The translations under genes and the position numbers were made by a program. The notes under the pieces were generated by a model. It saw nothing but the letters and a program-made list of their open reading frames with translations, did not search any database and was not told where the DNA came from. A stretch of DNA of 64,000 nt from JBOGNO01 sp050747245 (GTDB lineage: Bacteria > Acidobacteriota > Terriglobia > Acidiferrales > UBA7541): the NCBI GenBank assembly GCA_050747245.1, contig JBOGNO010000007.1:62001-126000 (forward strand), given 5' to 3'. Shown here in pieces: positions 33,710 through 43,585 of this stretch (position 1 is the stretch's first letter; the number at the start of each line of letters is the position of its first letter).

Positions 33710-35680
33710 TTAAACCACGGGGGCGATTGCCGCAATTCTCAGAGAGTGCGGCTCGCCTGCAGAATTGGTTTCGAGATTCCGCTTCACCCATTCGTTGAGC
33801 ACAAACAGGCTCCAGGGGCGCGACCAACTCGTCTTTCCAGCGCGAAAATCCTGCCAGACACCTCTGGCCGCGCTGCTATCCATAAGCTCCTGAAGGCTGG
33901 GCGCCCAATCGGCCAGGCTGGCGCTTACGCGATTGCCGAGGGAGCCGAGCAGCCAGCGTTCCCAGGGAAAAGTGAATGTCCGCTTGCGCTGCGCAACGAC
34001 CTCTTCGGGAAGGATGTCACGCAGCGCCTCGATGAGCAGTATCTTGGGTGTAGCGTGGTGCCATTTTACGGATGCAGGCAGGCCAAGAACAAACTCAAGG
34101 AGCGCATGATCGAGAAATGGCACGCGGACTTCAAGTGAGTTCTGCATGCTCATGGCATCGGTATCGCGCAGAAGCGTGTTGACGAGGTACGACCGCAGTT
34201 CCAGCCAGGAGACTGCGGACTTGGGATCGAAATCACTCGCGCGTTTCGCCGCTCGCTCCAGCCAATTCTGCCAGGGCGCATCCTTCATCAGAGCATCAGT
34301 GCCGCCCAATAGGAAGGTTACTTTTTCGGGTGTGAAGAGTGCGCGCGTAAAAAAATAAGAATGCGGAAACGAATCGGCATCCAGCCACGCGGAAGAGAAT
34401 TTTCGTGAAGCGTCCGGCTGCGAGACACGCCTCGCCAATGATTCAAGAACGGATGCCGTGGCGGAACGAAAGCCTCTCGGCAAAGCGCGGGTCATGCGCG
34501 CAAACCTTTGCAGGGAGGGCGCCGATTGAAACGTGGTATAACCGCCAAAAATTTCGTCGCTGCCCAAGCCAGAGAGCGCTACTTTTAAACCTGCCTGCCG
34601 GGCGGCCCACGACACAAAATATGTGTTTACGCCATCCATGCTGGGCTGGTCGAATCCACGGACGCACTCATCTAGCCGCTCCGCCATCGCTTCACCCGAA
34701 ATCATCATTTCTCGGTGTTGCGTGCCCAGCCGCGCCGCTGTTCGTCGCGCGATTTCCGCTTCACTGAAATCCTGCTCTGGAAAAACGACAGTAAGAGTTT
34801 CGACCTGACGGCGCTCGCGCCTCGCCAGAGCGGCGAGCGCCGTCGAATCCACTCCGCTGCTCAAAAAGACGCCGAGCGGCACATCTGCGACGAGATGCGC
34901 ACGCACGCTCTCTTCCAGTAATCCGCGCACCCGCAGCGCCGCCTCGGCTTCCCCGAGTTCTTTTTTCGGGACGGGAGATTCAGCATCGGCGAAGCGCCAC
35001 CAGGGTTCGGGAGTCGCTTGCGGAGAGTCCACGTCAATCATCATCCGATGGCCGGGCGGGAGTGAATCAATTCCTTCGACCAGTGTTTCTGGTTCGCAGA
35101 TGGAGCCGAATAGGAGATAAGAAGTTAGGGCCGATTTGGAAAGACGCCGGGCGATCAGACCGCTTGCCAGCAGCCCGCGCACCTCCGAAGCAAAAACGAA
35201 AAGGCCCGCGGCGCACCAGTAGTAAAGAGGCTTGATGCCACTGAGGTCGCGCGCGAGAAAGATTCGCCGCGGCGAACAAGTTGAAACTTTAGTCCGCTCC
35301 AGGATTGCGAAAGCGAACATCCCGCCCAGCCGCTCGACGCAATCCTGTCCCCATTCCTCGTACGCATGGATAATTACTTCGGTATCGGAACGCGTGCGGA
35401 AATAGTGCCCTAGGGCTTCCAATTCAGCGCGCAGCTCGCGAAAATTATAAATTTCGCCGTTGAACACTATGGCGAGAGTTCCGTCTTCATTTTCTATGGG
35501 TTGGTGCCCGCCGGGCAAGTCCACGATGCTCAAACGGCGCATCCCGAGGGCCGCCGGAGGGCAGAGGAGCAAGCCTTCGTCGTCGGGTCCGCGATGGCGA
35601 AGAGAGGCCATCATTCGTTGGACGGCTTCCTCAGCCGCCGCTGGTGGCCTGACCCCAATTACTCCGCAGATTCCGCACAC
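33710..35680 (-). CDS. asnB: AsnB-type glutamine amidotransferase (copy 1)
   Basis: 656 residues. The GTG start is fixed by the obligate N-terminal nucleophile Cys2 (MCGICG). The class II glutaminase domain (RHRGPDDEG, NGEIYNFRELR) precedes an ATP-pyrophosphatase domain with LSSGVDST near residue 270. Asparagine synthase B forms asparagine, but paralogues in polysaccharide loci amidate sugar acids such as uronic acids. Position in a glycan locus, directly before carbamoyltransferase 2, favours the latter, though asparagine synthesis cannot be excluded. A serine/threonine-rich C-terminal tail is ordinary. Confidence 0.9.
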   Translation of the reverse strand: MCGICGVIGVRPPAAAEEAVQRMMASLRHRGPDDEGLLLCPPAALGMRRLSIVDLPGGHQPIENEDGTLAIVFNGEIYNFRELRAELEALGHYFRTRSDTEVIIHAYEEWGQDCVERLGGMFAFAILERTKVSTCSPRRIFLARDLSGIKPLYYWCAAGLFVFASEVRGLLASGLIARRLSKSALTSYLLFGSICEPETLVEGIDSLPPGHRMMIDVDSPQATPEPWWRFADAESPVPKKELGEAEAALRVRGLLEESVRAHLVADVPLGVFLSSGVDSTALAALARRERRQVETLTVVFPEQDFSEAEIARRTAARLGTQHREMMISGEAMAERLDECVRGFDQPSMDGVNTYFVSWAARQAGLKVALSGLGSDEIFGGYTTFQSAPSLQRFARMTRALPRGFRSATASVLESLARRVSQPDASRKFSSAWLDADSFPHSYFFTRALFTPEKVTFLLGGTDALMKDAPWQNWLERAAKRASDFDPKSAVSWLELRSYLVNTLLRDTDAMSMQNSLEVRVPFLDHALLEFVLGLPASVKWHHATPKILLIEALRDILPEEVVAQRKRTFTFPWERWLLGSLGNRVSASLADWAPSLQELMDSSAARGVWQDFRAGKTSWSRPWSLFVLNEWVKRNLETNSAGEPHSLRIAAIAPVV

Positions 35681-35787
35681 CGTGTCACTTTATCGCGTGT
35701 CGCGTCCGAGTTCTAGCCCTTCAGTGGCAGCATATTTCGATGCAGGCACACCAATCTTCCGCGATGCCGGTCGGGGGGAGCTAGCAC

Positions 35788-36636
35788 TTATGAGAAGGGT
35801 TGGCCGATCCATCCGTGATATGCGCGTCGGAGATGCTCACGTAAACGGGTGGTCTGCACCCCCAAGCGAGATGCCCCATACCAACGCAACGCTCTCCGGA
35901 CCAGGACGCTCAGAATCAGAAGGACACCGGACAGGAGCAGCGCGCTAAATGAGTCCCTTTCTAGAATCAACGTCCACAAGGGTGAATCTTCCCAGTCGGG
36001 AACAATCGCGTTCAGGACCTTTCTTATTGTCTTGCCTAGCAAAGGTATGGCCCCTAGTCTTACCTGCGCGGTTCTCGAGTAATTGTAATCCGGTAGGTAC
36101 TTCACAAAATTCCGAGTCGCATACGCCAACGTATTCGGATCTTTGAGCTCATCCCGGGTAAGCATGTGGTTGTCGGAGCCTCGCAGCACGGCACGGAAAA
36201 CGGGATCCACAACCACCCATCGTCCTTCCAGATAAACTTCGGCGACGACATGGTTTGTCTGACGTCGCTCGTTGAGAAGCAACAGTCGCCGCACTCGGAG
36301 GCCGCTTGCATTGGCAAGGTTGATAAATGCATTGGTCGCACTGCCGCAGACGCGGAGAAGGCTGGGGTTATTCAGCGTATTTTCGGGATCGCGCTTCAGG
36401 TAGGGAGCACTACCCCGCCAGGGATCCAGGGCCGGTGCGCTCTGCATCCAGTTTAGAATTGCCTCTACTTCTCCCACCGGCGGTACATTGTTGGGGACGA
36501 CGGCATCGACGAAACCTTCTAGATAGCGACGAGTGGAGTACTCCCAGACAGCCGAGTAGGCGACAAGAAAAAGAGAGAGGATGACGATGAAATTTGTCGC
36601 CAGCCATATCCCCCTAAACATGGGATGCTGGCGCAT
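35788..36636 (-). CDS. Membrane transglutaminase-like protein
   Basis: 282 residues from the ATG at 36636, whose first base is shared with the preceding stop (TGATG), so translation is coupled. Helix 1 (about 10-28) anchors a soluble domain with a transglutaminase-like triad: Cys97 (RVCGSATNAF), His129 (TNHVVAEV) and Asp144 (WVVVDPVF). A second hydrophobic segment lies near 235-255. Such folds act as proteases, cross-linking enzymes or amidases. In this locus it could modify the glycan or a protein carrier; no such activity is shown. Base composition looks slightly less GC-rich than its neighbours. Confidence 0.78.
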   Translation of the reverse strand: MRQHPMFRGIWLATNFIVILSLFLVAYSAVWEYSTRRYLEGFVDAVVPNNVPPVGEVEAILNWMQSAPALDPWRGSAPYLKRDPENTLNNPSLLRVCGSATNAFINLANASGLRVRRLLLLNERRQTNHVVAEVYLEGRWVVVDPVFRAVLRGSDNHMLTRDELKDPNTLAYATRNFVKYLPDYNYSRTAQVRLGAIPLLGKTIRKVLNAIVPDWEDSPLWTLILERDSFSALLLSGVLLILSVLVRRALRWYGASRLGVQTTRLREHLRRAYHGWIGQPFS

Positions 36637-37832
36637 CACGTCGCCGCCCCGGGTACCACACTGGTATAGAGCGTCTCTAATTCGGCAATCGGCTTGTCCC
36701 AAGACAGATTGCGAGCCGTTTCGGTGCATCCGCCGCGGCATTGTTCGAGCAGCTCTGAGCTGTCGAGTAGCCTGTGCAGCGCATTCTTTAGAGCCTCAAG
36801 CTGGTAAGGTATCACGACGCCAGCACGCTCACCCACCAGGGAAGCTATACCGCAGCGATCAGTCACTATCACTGGTGTTCCCGCTGCCATAGCCTCTGCC
36901 ACGGTGTTGCCAAAGTTTTCATTCTGTGATGGCAAAACAAAGACGTCCGCATCCTGATAGGCCGCCCATTTCTCCTCGCCATACAGCGCTCCTGGAAAGA
37001 GCACTTGGCTTTCAATTCCGAGCCTGCGGCTCATCCTCTGAAGTCGCGTGAAATATCCTTCGTCTTCCGATGGCCCTGCCAGAACCAGAATGGAGGATGG
37101 TACACCCTTCGTCTTCCTGCTTCGCCAGTGGGCATAGGCTTGCAGAAGCATGTCAGGGCTCTTCTTTGATACTAGACGGCCCAGGAAGAGGATGAGTTTC
37201 GTCTCTTCAGAAATTCTGAGCTTCCTCCGGAAAATTCCGCGCTCAGGAAGGCTTTGCGGTAGTTCAATCCCATTGCGCCGCACCACGATATTGTGTTCCG
37301 GGACGCCCCCCTCGAAGAGCTCCTCCCTCTCTTGCATCGAAGTTGCGATGAGGCGCGCCGCATGCTTAATTAGTTTGCGGCCCAGCAAGCCGTGGTACAT
37401 GCGCTTGATCAGGATGTTCCGCACAATCGGGCGAAACATCCCCATCGGTTCGACGATGTACGGAATATGTTTCCTGAAGCTGAAGTGCGCCGCCACTGGC
37501 CCCAGAAAATCATAAAGTCCGAAAATGTGAACGACCTGAAAGGATGCGACGCTGTCTTGGCAAAAACCTGCCGCAGAAGGGTTGAGTGTCAGCCAGCGAT
37601 AGCGAGTTCGCGTCCGCAGGAAAATGGTCTCGACGCCACTCTGGACTGCCTTTCTTCCCCACGGACAGAACTCCGTGAGAATTTCGTGCTTCTCCAGCCC
37701 TAGATCCGCTGTGAGAACGGTAACCGCATGCCCGCGGGCTGACAATCGTACAGCGATTGCGGTCACTTTCGCTGCCGGGCCGCCGGATTCAAAAAACGGG
37801 CTAAATGCTTGTGTCACCATCAAGACGCGCAT
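36636..37832 (-). CDS. Glycosyltransferase family 4
   Basis: 398 residues from the ATG at 37832; a longer in-frame start at 37952 adds a Ser/Pro-rich leader. GT-B fold: N-terminal RVLMVTQAFSPFFESGGPA and a C-terminal donor domain with LFLGRLVSKKSPD and the ENFGNTVAEAMAAGTPV stretch carrying the E-x7-E pair. It should transfer a sugar to a lipid-linked acceptor in the cytosol. The stop overlaps the start of the transglutaminase-like gene, linking the two functionally. Donor unknown. Confidence 0.9.
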   Translation of the reverse strand: MRVLMVTQAFSPFFESGGPAAKVTAIAVRLSARGHAVTVLTADLGLEKHEILTEFCPWGRKAVQSGVETIFLRTRTRYRWLTLNPSAAGFCQDSVASFQVVHIFGLYDFLGPVAAHFSFRKHIPYIVEPMGMFRPIVRNILIKRMYHGLLGRKLIKHAARLIATSMQEREELFEGGVPEHNIVVRRNGIELPQSLPERGIFRRKLRISEETKLILFLGRLVSKKSPDMLLQAYAHWRSRKTKGVPSSILVLAGPSEDEGYFTRLQRMSRRLGIESQVLFPGALYGEEKWAAYQDADVFVLPSQNENFGNTVAEAMAAGTPVIVTDRCGIASLVGERAGVVIPYQLEALKNALHRLLDSSELLEQCRGGCTETARNLSWDKPIAELETLYTSVVPGAAT

Positions 37833-38039
37833 TTCGCTCTGTGGTCCGCCGGCGGTGCGAGAAGAGGTGGAGGGGGAAACGGAGATGCCCACGGGCTGCA
37901 ATCCTGAGCAGGCTGAAAAGTTCCGTCCGGATGGATAACACCCGCTCTGCATTCCACGCCGAGAGGACCCCCGCAGGATATTACCTGCACCCCGCAGAAC
38001 TCGAAATGCATTTCTTGTTTACATGTTTTAGAAACTCAC

Positions 38040-39929
38040 TCAAGGGGGATAGCGCCGCGCTGGAGCAGCTTCGGAGACTTCCAGGATTGTCAGCAGTATG
38101 TTTCGCTTTTGGCCGCTCATTCGGAAGCCTTCAAATTCCGAAACCTCCGTCCGAGCCACCGGATGGAGAATCCCTGCGGATTCAAGTCCAAGGAAAGCAT
38201 ATGACAGAGGCTCCGGATAGTCGGGACTCTTCACCACCCACCGAATATTCTGATCGCGCAAAAATGAAAGCATCACTTCGGGACGATCGAGACGGTCGGG
38301 ATCCATCGGCCAGGAAGTTCCGGGATCGCCATTCAAATATCCAACCCTCAAATAGTACAAATGCCGCTGGAAAACGAGCACTTTGCCAGTCTTGTTCTCG
38401 AGCGTGCTGTTGATATACTCCGCTGCCAGATAATCGGGTGCCATGCGATCTAGAAACGCTTCTCGTTTTTCTAAACCGGCCGCCGCGGGGATGAAATTTC
38501 GCGCATAAAAGACTTGCGCGACGACCCCGCAGAAGAGAAACGCAGCCACGGCTGTTACGCTGGTGCGCTCGATCGCGCGCCAGCCGCGTTTCCCGGCCTC
38601 ATGAGCCCCGTTGAAGAGCAGCAGCAACGCCAGGGGATAAACAGGAAACAGGAAGCGGGCCATTTGGGAGCTGATTTCGTTCGCAAGAAAAAAAACCAGC
38701 CAGCTCAGTCCTGCGATTCGAACCAGCGGACTTCGCCATTTCGCGAACATCAGCACAGGGGCTAGCGCCAGCACCAGCGGACCAAAGAACTGACCAAATC
38801 CATATTCGGAACCCCGCAAGGTCATCAAAAAAAAATAAGAAAGCAGCCCGAACACGCTTCTGCTCAGGTGGACGGATCGCGTATCCATAAGTGTCGCGTG
38901 GAAACAAAAGCGATTGAAGTTTGACGGCGTGAGCCAGGGGCTGAGATACGGAAATACTGGGTCCCCGGACCAGAGAAAATTCCTCAGCAGCGGCAAGGCC
39001 GCGCCAGGAATCGCGGCGAGTCCGCAACCTAGGCCTTTCTTCCAGGAATGCGTTTCGACCCAGCAACCAACCACAATCGCTGCTGGAAGAATGACTCCCG
39101 TATACTTAATTCCGGCTCCCGCGCCGGATAGGAATCCCGCCAAGATAAGCATCGGGAAGGAAGATTCGCGCACGCCTCTCACTGCTGCAAGAACCGATGC
39201 CAGCACGAAGAACGCCATCCAAACGTCCGGAGATCCAGCCACGGACATTTGCCAGAACGTCAGCGGCGTGAAAAGAAAGGTCAGCACGGCAGCCAGTGAC
39301 CAGCCCGTAGGTAGAATTTGACGCGCTAGCGCCAGCAGGGCCGCTGCGGTGAAAACGCCGCCGAAAAAAATAAGTCCCAGCGATATCTGTTCGCTGCCCA
39401 AGGCCAACCCCAAGCCGATGATGGAGTGTGCAAGGCCCGTAAAAAAGCTGTGCGTCAGCCAGAAAATGGGTTCAGCGCGATGTCCGGCCTCGAGGAGAGG
39501 TGTCGTGAAGTGGTAGTGCATGGCATCCGAACCCGTAAGAGGCGCCAGTGCCATACAGCCATCGAGCAGAAGGGTCCACACCACCAGAATTGCCAGGGCG
39601 CAAGTGGATAAATTTCTGCGCCCCTCATTTGCCTTGTGACAAAAAGCCCCTGCCCATTTCGCCACAGCCTTCCAGCCCGATAGGGAAAGAACCGCCATGA
39701 GCCCCAACACAATCAGCACATTTGCGAGGCGCAAGCCGGTCGTGAGCTCGACCACAAACAGAACAAGCATCAGTGATGCGAAGGCGATCCCCGCTGACAA
39801 GACCAGTTCTTCGAGCGGGTCACTCAGTTCGATCCCGACCCAATGCAGGATACGCGCCCCGAAGGAAAGATTGAGCAGGACTAAGAGAATGACGACAGCC
39901 TCGTGCAGCAGGCTCGTGATCAGCGCCAT
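38040..39929 (-). CDS. Multispan membrane glycosyltransferase (GT-C type)
   Basis: 629 residues from the ATG at 39929; the frame continues upstream to a GTG at 40010. About eleven membrane helices are followed by a C-terminal soluble domain (from about residue 510). A conserved-looking acidic/histidine loop (LTGSDAMHYHF) follows helix 3 or 4, as in GT-C enzymes that use polyprenyl-linked sugars. It may decorate the glycan on the periplasmic face. I considered an exosortase and rejected it for lack of its Cys/Arg/His motifs. No precise family assigned. Confidence 0.72.
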   Translation of the reverse strand: MALITSLLHEAVVILLVLLNLSFGARILHWVGIELSDPLEELVLSAGIAFASLMLVLFVVELTTGLRLANVLIVLGLMAVLSLSGWKAVAKWAGAFCHKANEGRRNLSTCALAILVVWTLLLDGCMALAPLTGSDAMHYHFTTPLLEAGHRAEPIFWLTHSFFTGLAHSIIGLGLALGSEQISLGLIFFGGVFTAAALLALARQILPTGWSLAAVLTFLFTPLTFWQMSVAGSPDVWMAFFVLASVLAAVRGVRESSFPMLILAGFLSGAGAGIKYTGVILPAAIVVGCWVETHSWKKGLGCGLAAIPGAALPLLRNFLWSGDPVFPYLSPWLTPSNFNRFCFHATLMDTRSVHLSRSVFGLLSYFFLMTLRGSEYGFGQFFGPLVLALAPVLMFAKWRSPLVRIAGLSWLVFFLANEISSQMARFLFPVYPLALLLLFNGAHEAGKRGWRAIERTSVTAVAAFLFCGVVAQVFYARNFIPAAAGLEKREAFLDRMAPDYLAAEYINSTLENKTGKVLVFQRHLYYLRVGYLNGDPGTSWPMDPDRLDRPEVMLSFLRDQNIRWVVKSPDYPEPLSYAFLGLESAGILHPVARTEVSEFEGFRMSGQKRNILLTILEVSEAAPARRYPP

Positions 39930-40101
39930 CGTCCTAGCCAGGCAGCCAGATGAGGTGCCAGGATTTCTCGGAACTGAAGCAAATAAAGGATTCCGATGGC
40001 CACGAGCCAAACGACGAAGACGCCTTGTAACAAAATTCGGAGGCGAGTTGGTTCGTAGTTCGCCATTTTCGTGATCGCGTGGATAAATCCGCTAGAGAAT
40101 A

Positions 40102-41229
40102 CTACAGTTCACCGCGGCCCGACACGAGGCACTCCTGGAGAATCTCGCGGAAACATTTTGAAAAGCGCTCGAAGGAGAAAAATTCCTGCACTCTTCTTCG
40201 CGCTTGAAGTCCCATTTCAACTCGCAGGGTTTCATTCGAGAGCAGCGCGGCTAGAGCTTCACGTAACTTCTCAACATCCCCGTAGGGAACGAGTAGTCCA
40301 GTCACGCCATTTTCCACAACGTCCGGTGTTCCGCCTACTGTGCATCCGATGACAGGCTTGCCGAGCGCCATCGCCTCCAGGAACACCAGCCCGAAGCCTT
40401 CGCCGCCGCTGGGAAGCGCAAAAACATCCGCACGTTGATACCAGGCAGCCAATTCTTCTGCAGTACGTCCGGAAAGGAAAAGAACCCTCTCGGAAACTCC
40501 CAGCTCTGCGGAAAGCGTCTGTAGTCGCGCTCGGTCGTCTCCCGGGCCGATCGCGACGACTGACACGTCGTCGTAATCCATTCCGAGTTGCGCCAGCGCC
40601 GCAATCAATTGGTCGAGGCCCTTGTATCGCTCTCGAGATTCCCACCGGCCGACGCTGAGAATAATTCGTCCAGTTGGCAATTGGGCCGGGCGCGGAATAT
40701 TTTCGGCTAGTTGTGCGAGACGCGCGAAATCCGGGTCGAGCGCCCAGGGAAGTAGTCGCAACAAGTCTGCTCTCACATCCTGGACCTCGGCGAGCTTCCG
40801 AAGCGTGTCACGGCTTGGCGCGAGTATGCGGTCGGCTCGCAGCAGGGATCGCTTACGGCGGGGCGCGAGCGGCTCCCACACTTCCACGCCGTGCGCGACG
40901 ACAATCATGCAAGCTTCCGGCGCCAAGCGTTTCAGCGCCGCAGCCGGCACGGCTAAGTGCGGATGTGCAGCCAGTATGATTCGCGGCTTCCTTATCGCCA
41001 GATACATCAAACTTGAGAGAAACTTCACTCGCGTTCTTCCGAACCCGCGAAATTCGAATGATTCTGCATCCACGTGGATGGAGTATCGGCCTTGAGGATC
41101 GTTGAGGCTCAAGAAGCGGTATTTGAAATTGTGATCGCGCGCGAATGCCGCGATAACTGCGGCGAGTTGCCGGCTTGCTTTTTGCACGCCGCCCACCGCG
41201 AAGAAGTCAGGAAATAGTCCAACGATCAC
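40102..41229 (-). CDS. Glycosyltransferase family 4
   Basis: 375 residues from a GTG. GT-B fold with glycine-rich VGGVQKASRQ near the N-terminus, ILSVGRWESRERYKG at the start of the donor domain, and GEGFGLVFLEAMALGKPV with the E-x7-E pair near residue 290. Cytosolic transferase acting on the locus oligosaccharide. It lies about 170 bases before the GT-C gene in the direction of transcription and is divergent from the plus-strand epimerase at 41373. Confidence 0.91.
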   Translation of the reverse strand: MIVGLFPDFFAVGGVQKASRQLAAVIAAFARDHNFKYRFLSLNDPQGRYSIHVDAESFEFRGFGRTRVKFLSSLMYLAIRKPRIILAAHPHLAVPAAALKRLAPEACMIVVAHGVEVWEPLAPRRKRSLLRADRILAPSRDTLRKLAEVQDVRADLLRLLPWALDPDFARLAQLAENIPRPAQLPTGRIILSVGRWESRERYKGLDQLIAALAQLGMDYDDVSVVAIGPGDDRARLQTLSAELGVSERVLFLSGRTAEELAAWYQRADVFALPSGGEGFGLVFLEAMALGKPVIGCTVGGTPDVVENGVTGLLVPYGDVEKLREALAALLSNETLRVEMGLQARRRVQEFFSFERFSKCFREILQECLVSGRGEL

Positions 41230-41372
41230 GGTTTGTTTCCATTCATGTCTTCACATCGACGTATTCTCCCATGCCGTACTTCGCTGGCAATAGAAAAGCC
41301 TCCAATTGCCCCGCTTTGTTTGAAGAAAATTTGCTGCTAGGCTGATGCACGGGAGCTCCAGCGGAGGCGACG

Positions 41373-42371
41373 ATAGAACCAGGCAGTAATTCGCAGCGGA
41401 TCTTGCTTACGGGCGGGGCCGGATTCATCGGTTCGCATTTGGCCGAAGCCCTGCTGCGCCGCGGTGCCGCGCTCACCATCGTTGACAATCTCGACGCGTT
41501 CTATTCGCGCGCTTGGAAAGAAGCGAATCTCGAAGACGTTCGCCGCGCCGGTGAATTTGTGTTTATTCCCGCAGACATCTGCGATGCGGAAAGTCTGCGG
41601 AATGCCTTTGCGGCGGCACGTCCTCGACTGGTGATCCACCTCGCAGCTCGCGCGGGTGTGCGGCCGTCTCTCGAGCAACCCGCTCTTTATGAGCGAGTCA
41701 ACGTGGCCGGCACGCTGAACCTTCTGGAACTCTGCCGGGAATTCCAAGTCTCGAATTTTATTTTTGGGTCCTCAAGCTCTGTTTATGGCGCCACCAGCCA
41801 CTCGCCTTTTTCCGAGGAGCAGCGGGACCTCCGGCCGATCTCGCCCTACGCCGCCACCAAGCTCGCTGCCGAGATGCTTTGCTACACTTGGGCCCACCTT
41901 TACGCTCTTCCGGCCGTCTGCTTGCGGTTTTTCACCGTGTACGGCCCGCGCCAGCGCCCGGATCTTGCGATTCATAAATTTACGGCGCTCATCGAAGCAG
42001 GGAAGCCGGTTCCGGTATTTGGCGACGGCTTGAGCGGCCGCGATTATACGCACGTAGATGACATCGTCGCCGGAATCCTCAGCGCCACGACTTTCCAGCA
42101 CGCCGCCGGAAGCATCCCATGCGAAATCTTTAATCTGGGCAATTCGCATCCAGTAAGTCTTGCGGATATGATTGCGCAGATCGAACACGCCACTGGGAAA
42201 CGCGCCCTGCGCGATGTGCGCCCCGCACAGCCTGGAGACGTTCCCCTTACGTGGGCGGAGATATCCAAGGCCGGCCGATTGCTTTCCTACCATCCAAGGA
42301 TCTCTTTCGAAGAGGGAGTTAGCCGCTTCGTCGCGTGGTATCGCCAGGCGCCGTCCCACCGGCGCGCTTGA
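41373..42371 (+). CDS. UDP-glucuronate 4-epimerase-like SDR; apparent AUA start
   Basis: 332 residues if started at the ATA at 41373. It is an extended SDR: RILLTGGAGFIGS, the active site YAATK, DYTHVDDIVAGI, and a sequence style matching UDP-glucuronate/galactose 4-epimerases (LAARAGVRPSLEQP). The only standard start, TTG at 41403, would delete the first beta strand (RIL). A perfect GGAGG sits five bases before the ATA, and an in-frame stop lies at 41343, leaving AUA as best candidate. It is the only plus-strand gene in the polysaccharide locus. Its product may supply galacturonate, the usual substrate for AsnB-type amidation. Confidence 0.82.
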   Translation: MEPGSNSQRILLTGGAGFIGSHLAEALLRRGAALTIVDNLDAFYSRAWKEANLEDVRRAGEFVFIPADICDAESLRNAFAAARPRLVIHLAARAGVRPSLEQPALYERVNVAGTLNLLELCREFQVSNFIFGSSSSVYGATSHSPFSEEQRDLRPISPYAATKLAAEMLCYTWAHLYALPAVCLRFFTVYGPRQRPDLAIHKFTALIEAGKPVPVFGDGLSGRDYTHVDDIVAGILSATTFQHAAGSIPCEIFNLGNSHPVSLADMIAQIEHATGKRALRDVRPAQPGDVPLTWAEISKAGRLLSYHPRISFEEGVSRFVAWYRQAPSHRRA

Positions 42372-42385
42372 AGTCCCCTGACGCT

Positions 42386-43573
42386 TTAGCTCTGTCCTTG
42401 TTTCTGTTGCAGCGCGTTCACAAGAATTGCCTTGATTTCCTCACCATTTCGATCCCACGTATATGCCAGGGCCGTTTGGGCAGCGCGTTCTCCCATGCGA
42501 TGGCGGAGCTGCGGCTCTTCGATAAGTAGCCGGATTTTTTCTGCTATCGGAACTGGATCTGTGCCGTTCGGGACGATAAGGCCGTCTTCGCCGTCGGTCA
42601 TGATTTCCGCTGTGCCGTTTGTCGCCGAAGTTATGACGGGCAGCCCGCAGGCCATCGCTTCCGCGGGCGGCTGGGCGAATGTGTCTTCGACGGACGGGCC
42701 GGCGTAAACATCGGCTGCACTGTAGAAAAACTCCACATCGGCGCGCGAATCCTCAAATCGCACTTTTCCTGCGAGCCCCAGCTCCGCAATGCGCGACAGC
42801 CACAGTGAACGGTCGTCGCTTCCTGCGACAAGGAGGCGAATGGAACCATCCTTTAATTGTGCGAGGGCTTCGAGCAACGCGCCGAGGCCTTTCTTCTTCC
42901 AGTCATTTCCAATCAGCAGGAGCACAAAATCCTCGTCTACGTATCCCAGTGCTTCGCGCGCTCGCGCGCGCCCGGCCAGTCGCGCTTCTGGATTGAATCG
43001 CTCGTGGTCCAAACCGATGTACACCACCGGCAGAGCTCGCCGGACGCCATAAATCCTTGCCAGATCTTCGGCCGTTTTGCGGGCGATGAGGATCAAGGAC
43101 GTGCGCGGGTTCGTGTAAATGCGCCATTCAAGCGCGGTGATGAGGGCGTAATAAAGTCGGCGGTGGATCAGCCGAGGCCAGAACCAGATCGGATGGCGCC
43201 TGAACCGGAGCTCTTCGCCCGCTTGGCGAACGAATTCCGCAAAAACGATGTGGATTGAAACCACGTCAGCATCGAGGCAGTTTGTGCCCGCGGTGAAAGT
43301 CAGATCCGGCCGCAATCCGCGTATGCGCCGGTCACGCCAGCGGCAAAATGCGTTCGCCCCAAACCACCACAGAAATTTCAACAAATGCGGCCCGCGCAGC
43401 TCCGGGACACGGTGCCATGTCAGTTTTGAGCGATCGAGATCTTCGACGCGGTTGCTGTAAACGTGCACCTCAAAATCATCTGTCAGACGCGCGACCCACT
43501 CGGCCACGCGCCGCTCTGTTCCATGCCGCTTATCGATAAAAGGGGATACAACGGCGAGCCGCGGCTTAGCCAT
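42386..43573 (-). CDS. Glycosyltransferase family 4
   Basis: 395 residues from an ATG. GT-B fold with N-terminal LAVVSPFIDKRHGTERRVAEW and donor-domain LLIGNDWKKKGLG, then EDTFAQPPAEAMACGLPV carrying the E-x7-E pair. It probably adds a sugar to the lipid-linked unit in the cytosol. It follows asnB-like gene 2 by 12 bases and converges on the epimerase gene with 14 bases between stops. Confidence 0.9.
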   Translation of the reverse strand: MAKPRLAVVSPFIDKRHGTERRVAEWVARLTDDFEVHVYSNRVEDLDRSKLTWHRVPELRGPHLLKFLWWFGANAFCRWRDRRIRGLRPDLTFTAGTNCLDADVVSIHIVFAEFVRQAGEELRFRRHPIWFWPRLIHRRLYYALITALEWRIYTNPRTSLILIARKTAEDLARIYGVRRALPVVYIGLDHERFNPEARLAGRARAREALGYVDEDFVLLLIGNDWKKKGLGALLEALAQLKDGSIRLLVAGSDDRSLWLSRIAELGLAGKVRFEDSRADVEFFYSAADVYAGPSVEDTFAQPPAEAMACGLPVITSATNGTAEIMTDGEDGLIVPNGTDPVPIAEKIRLLIEEPQLRHRMGERAAQTALAYTWDRNGEEIKAILVNALQQKQGQS

Positions 43574-43585
43574 CGGGAGCCGGAT

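Noticed and set aside
38040..39929. Exosortase as an explanation for the large membrane protein
   Set aside because: AsnB-type genes and multispan proteins occur in exosortase loci, but the expected Cys, Arg and His active-site motifs are not seen, and no PEP-CTERM-type sorting tails were found among window proteins.
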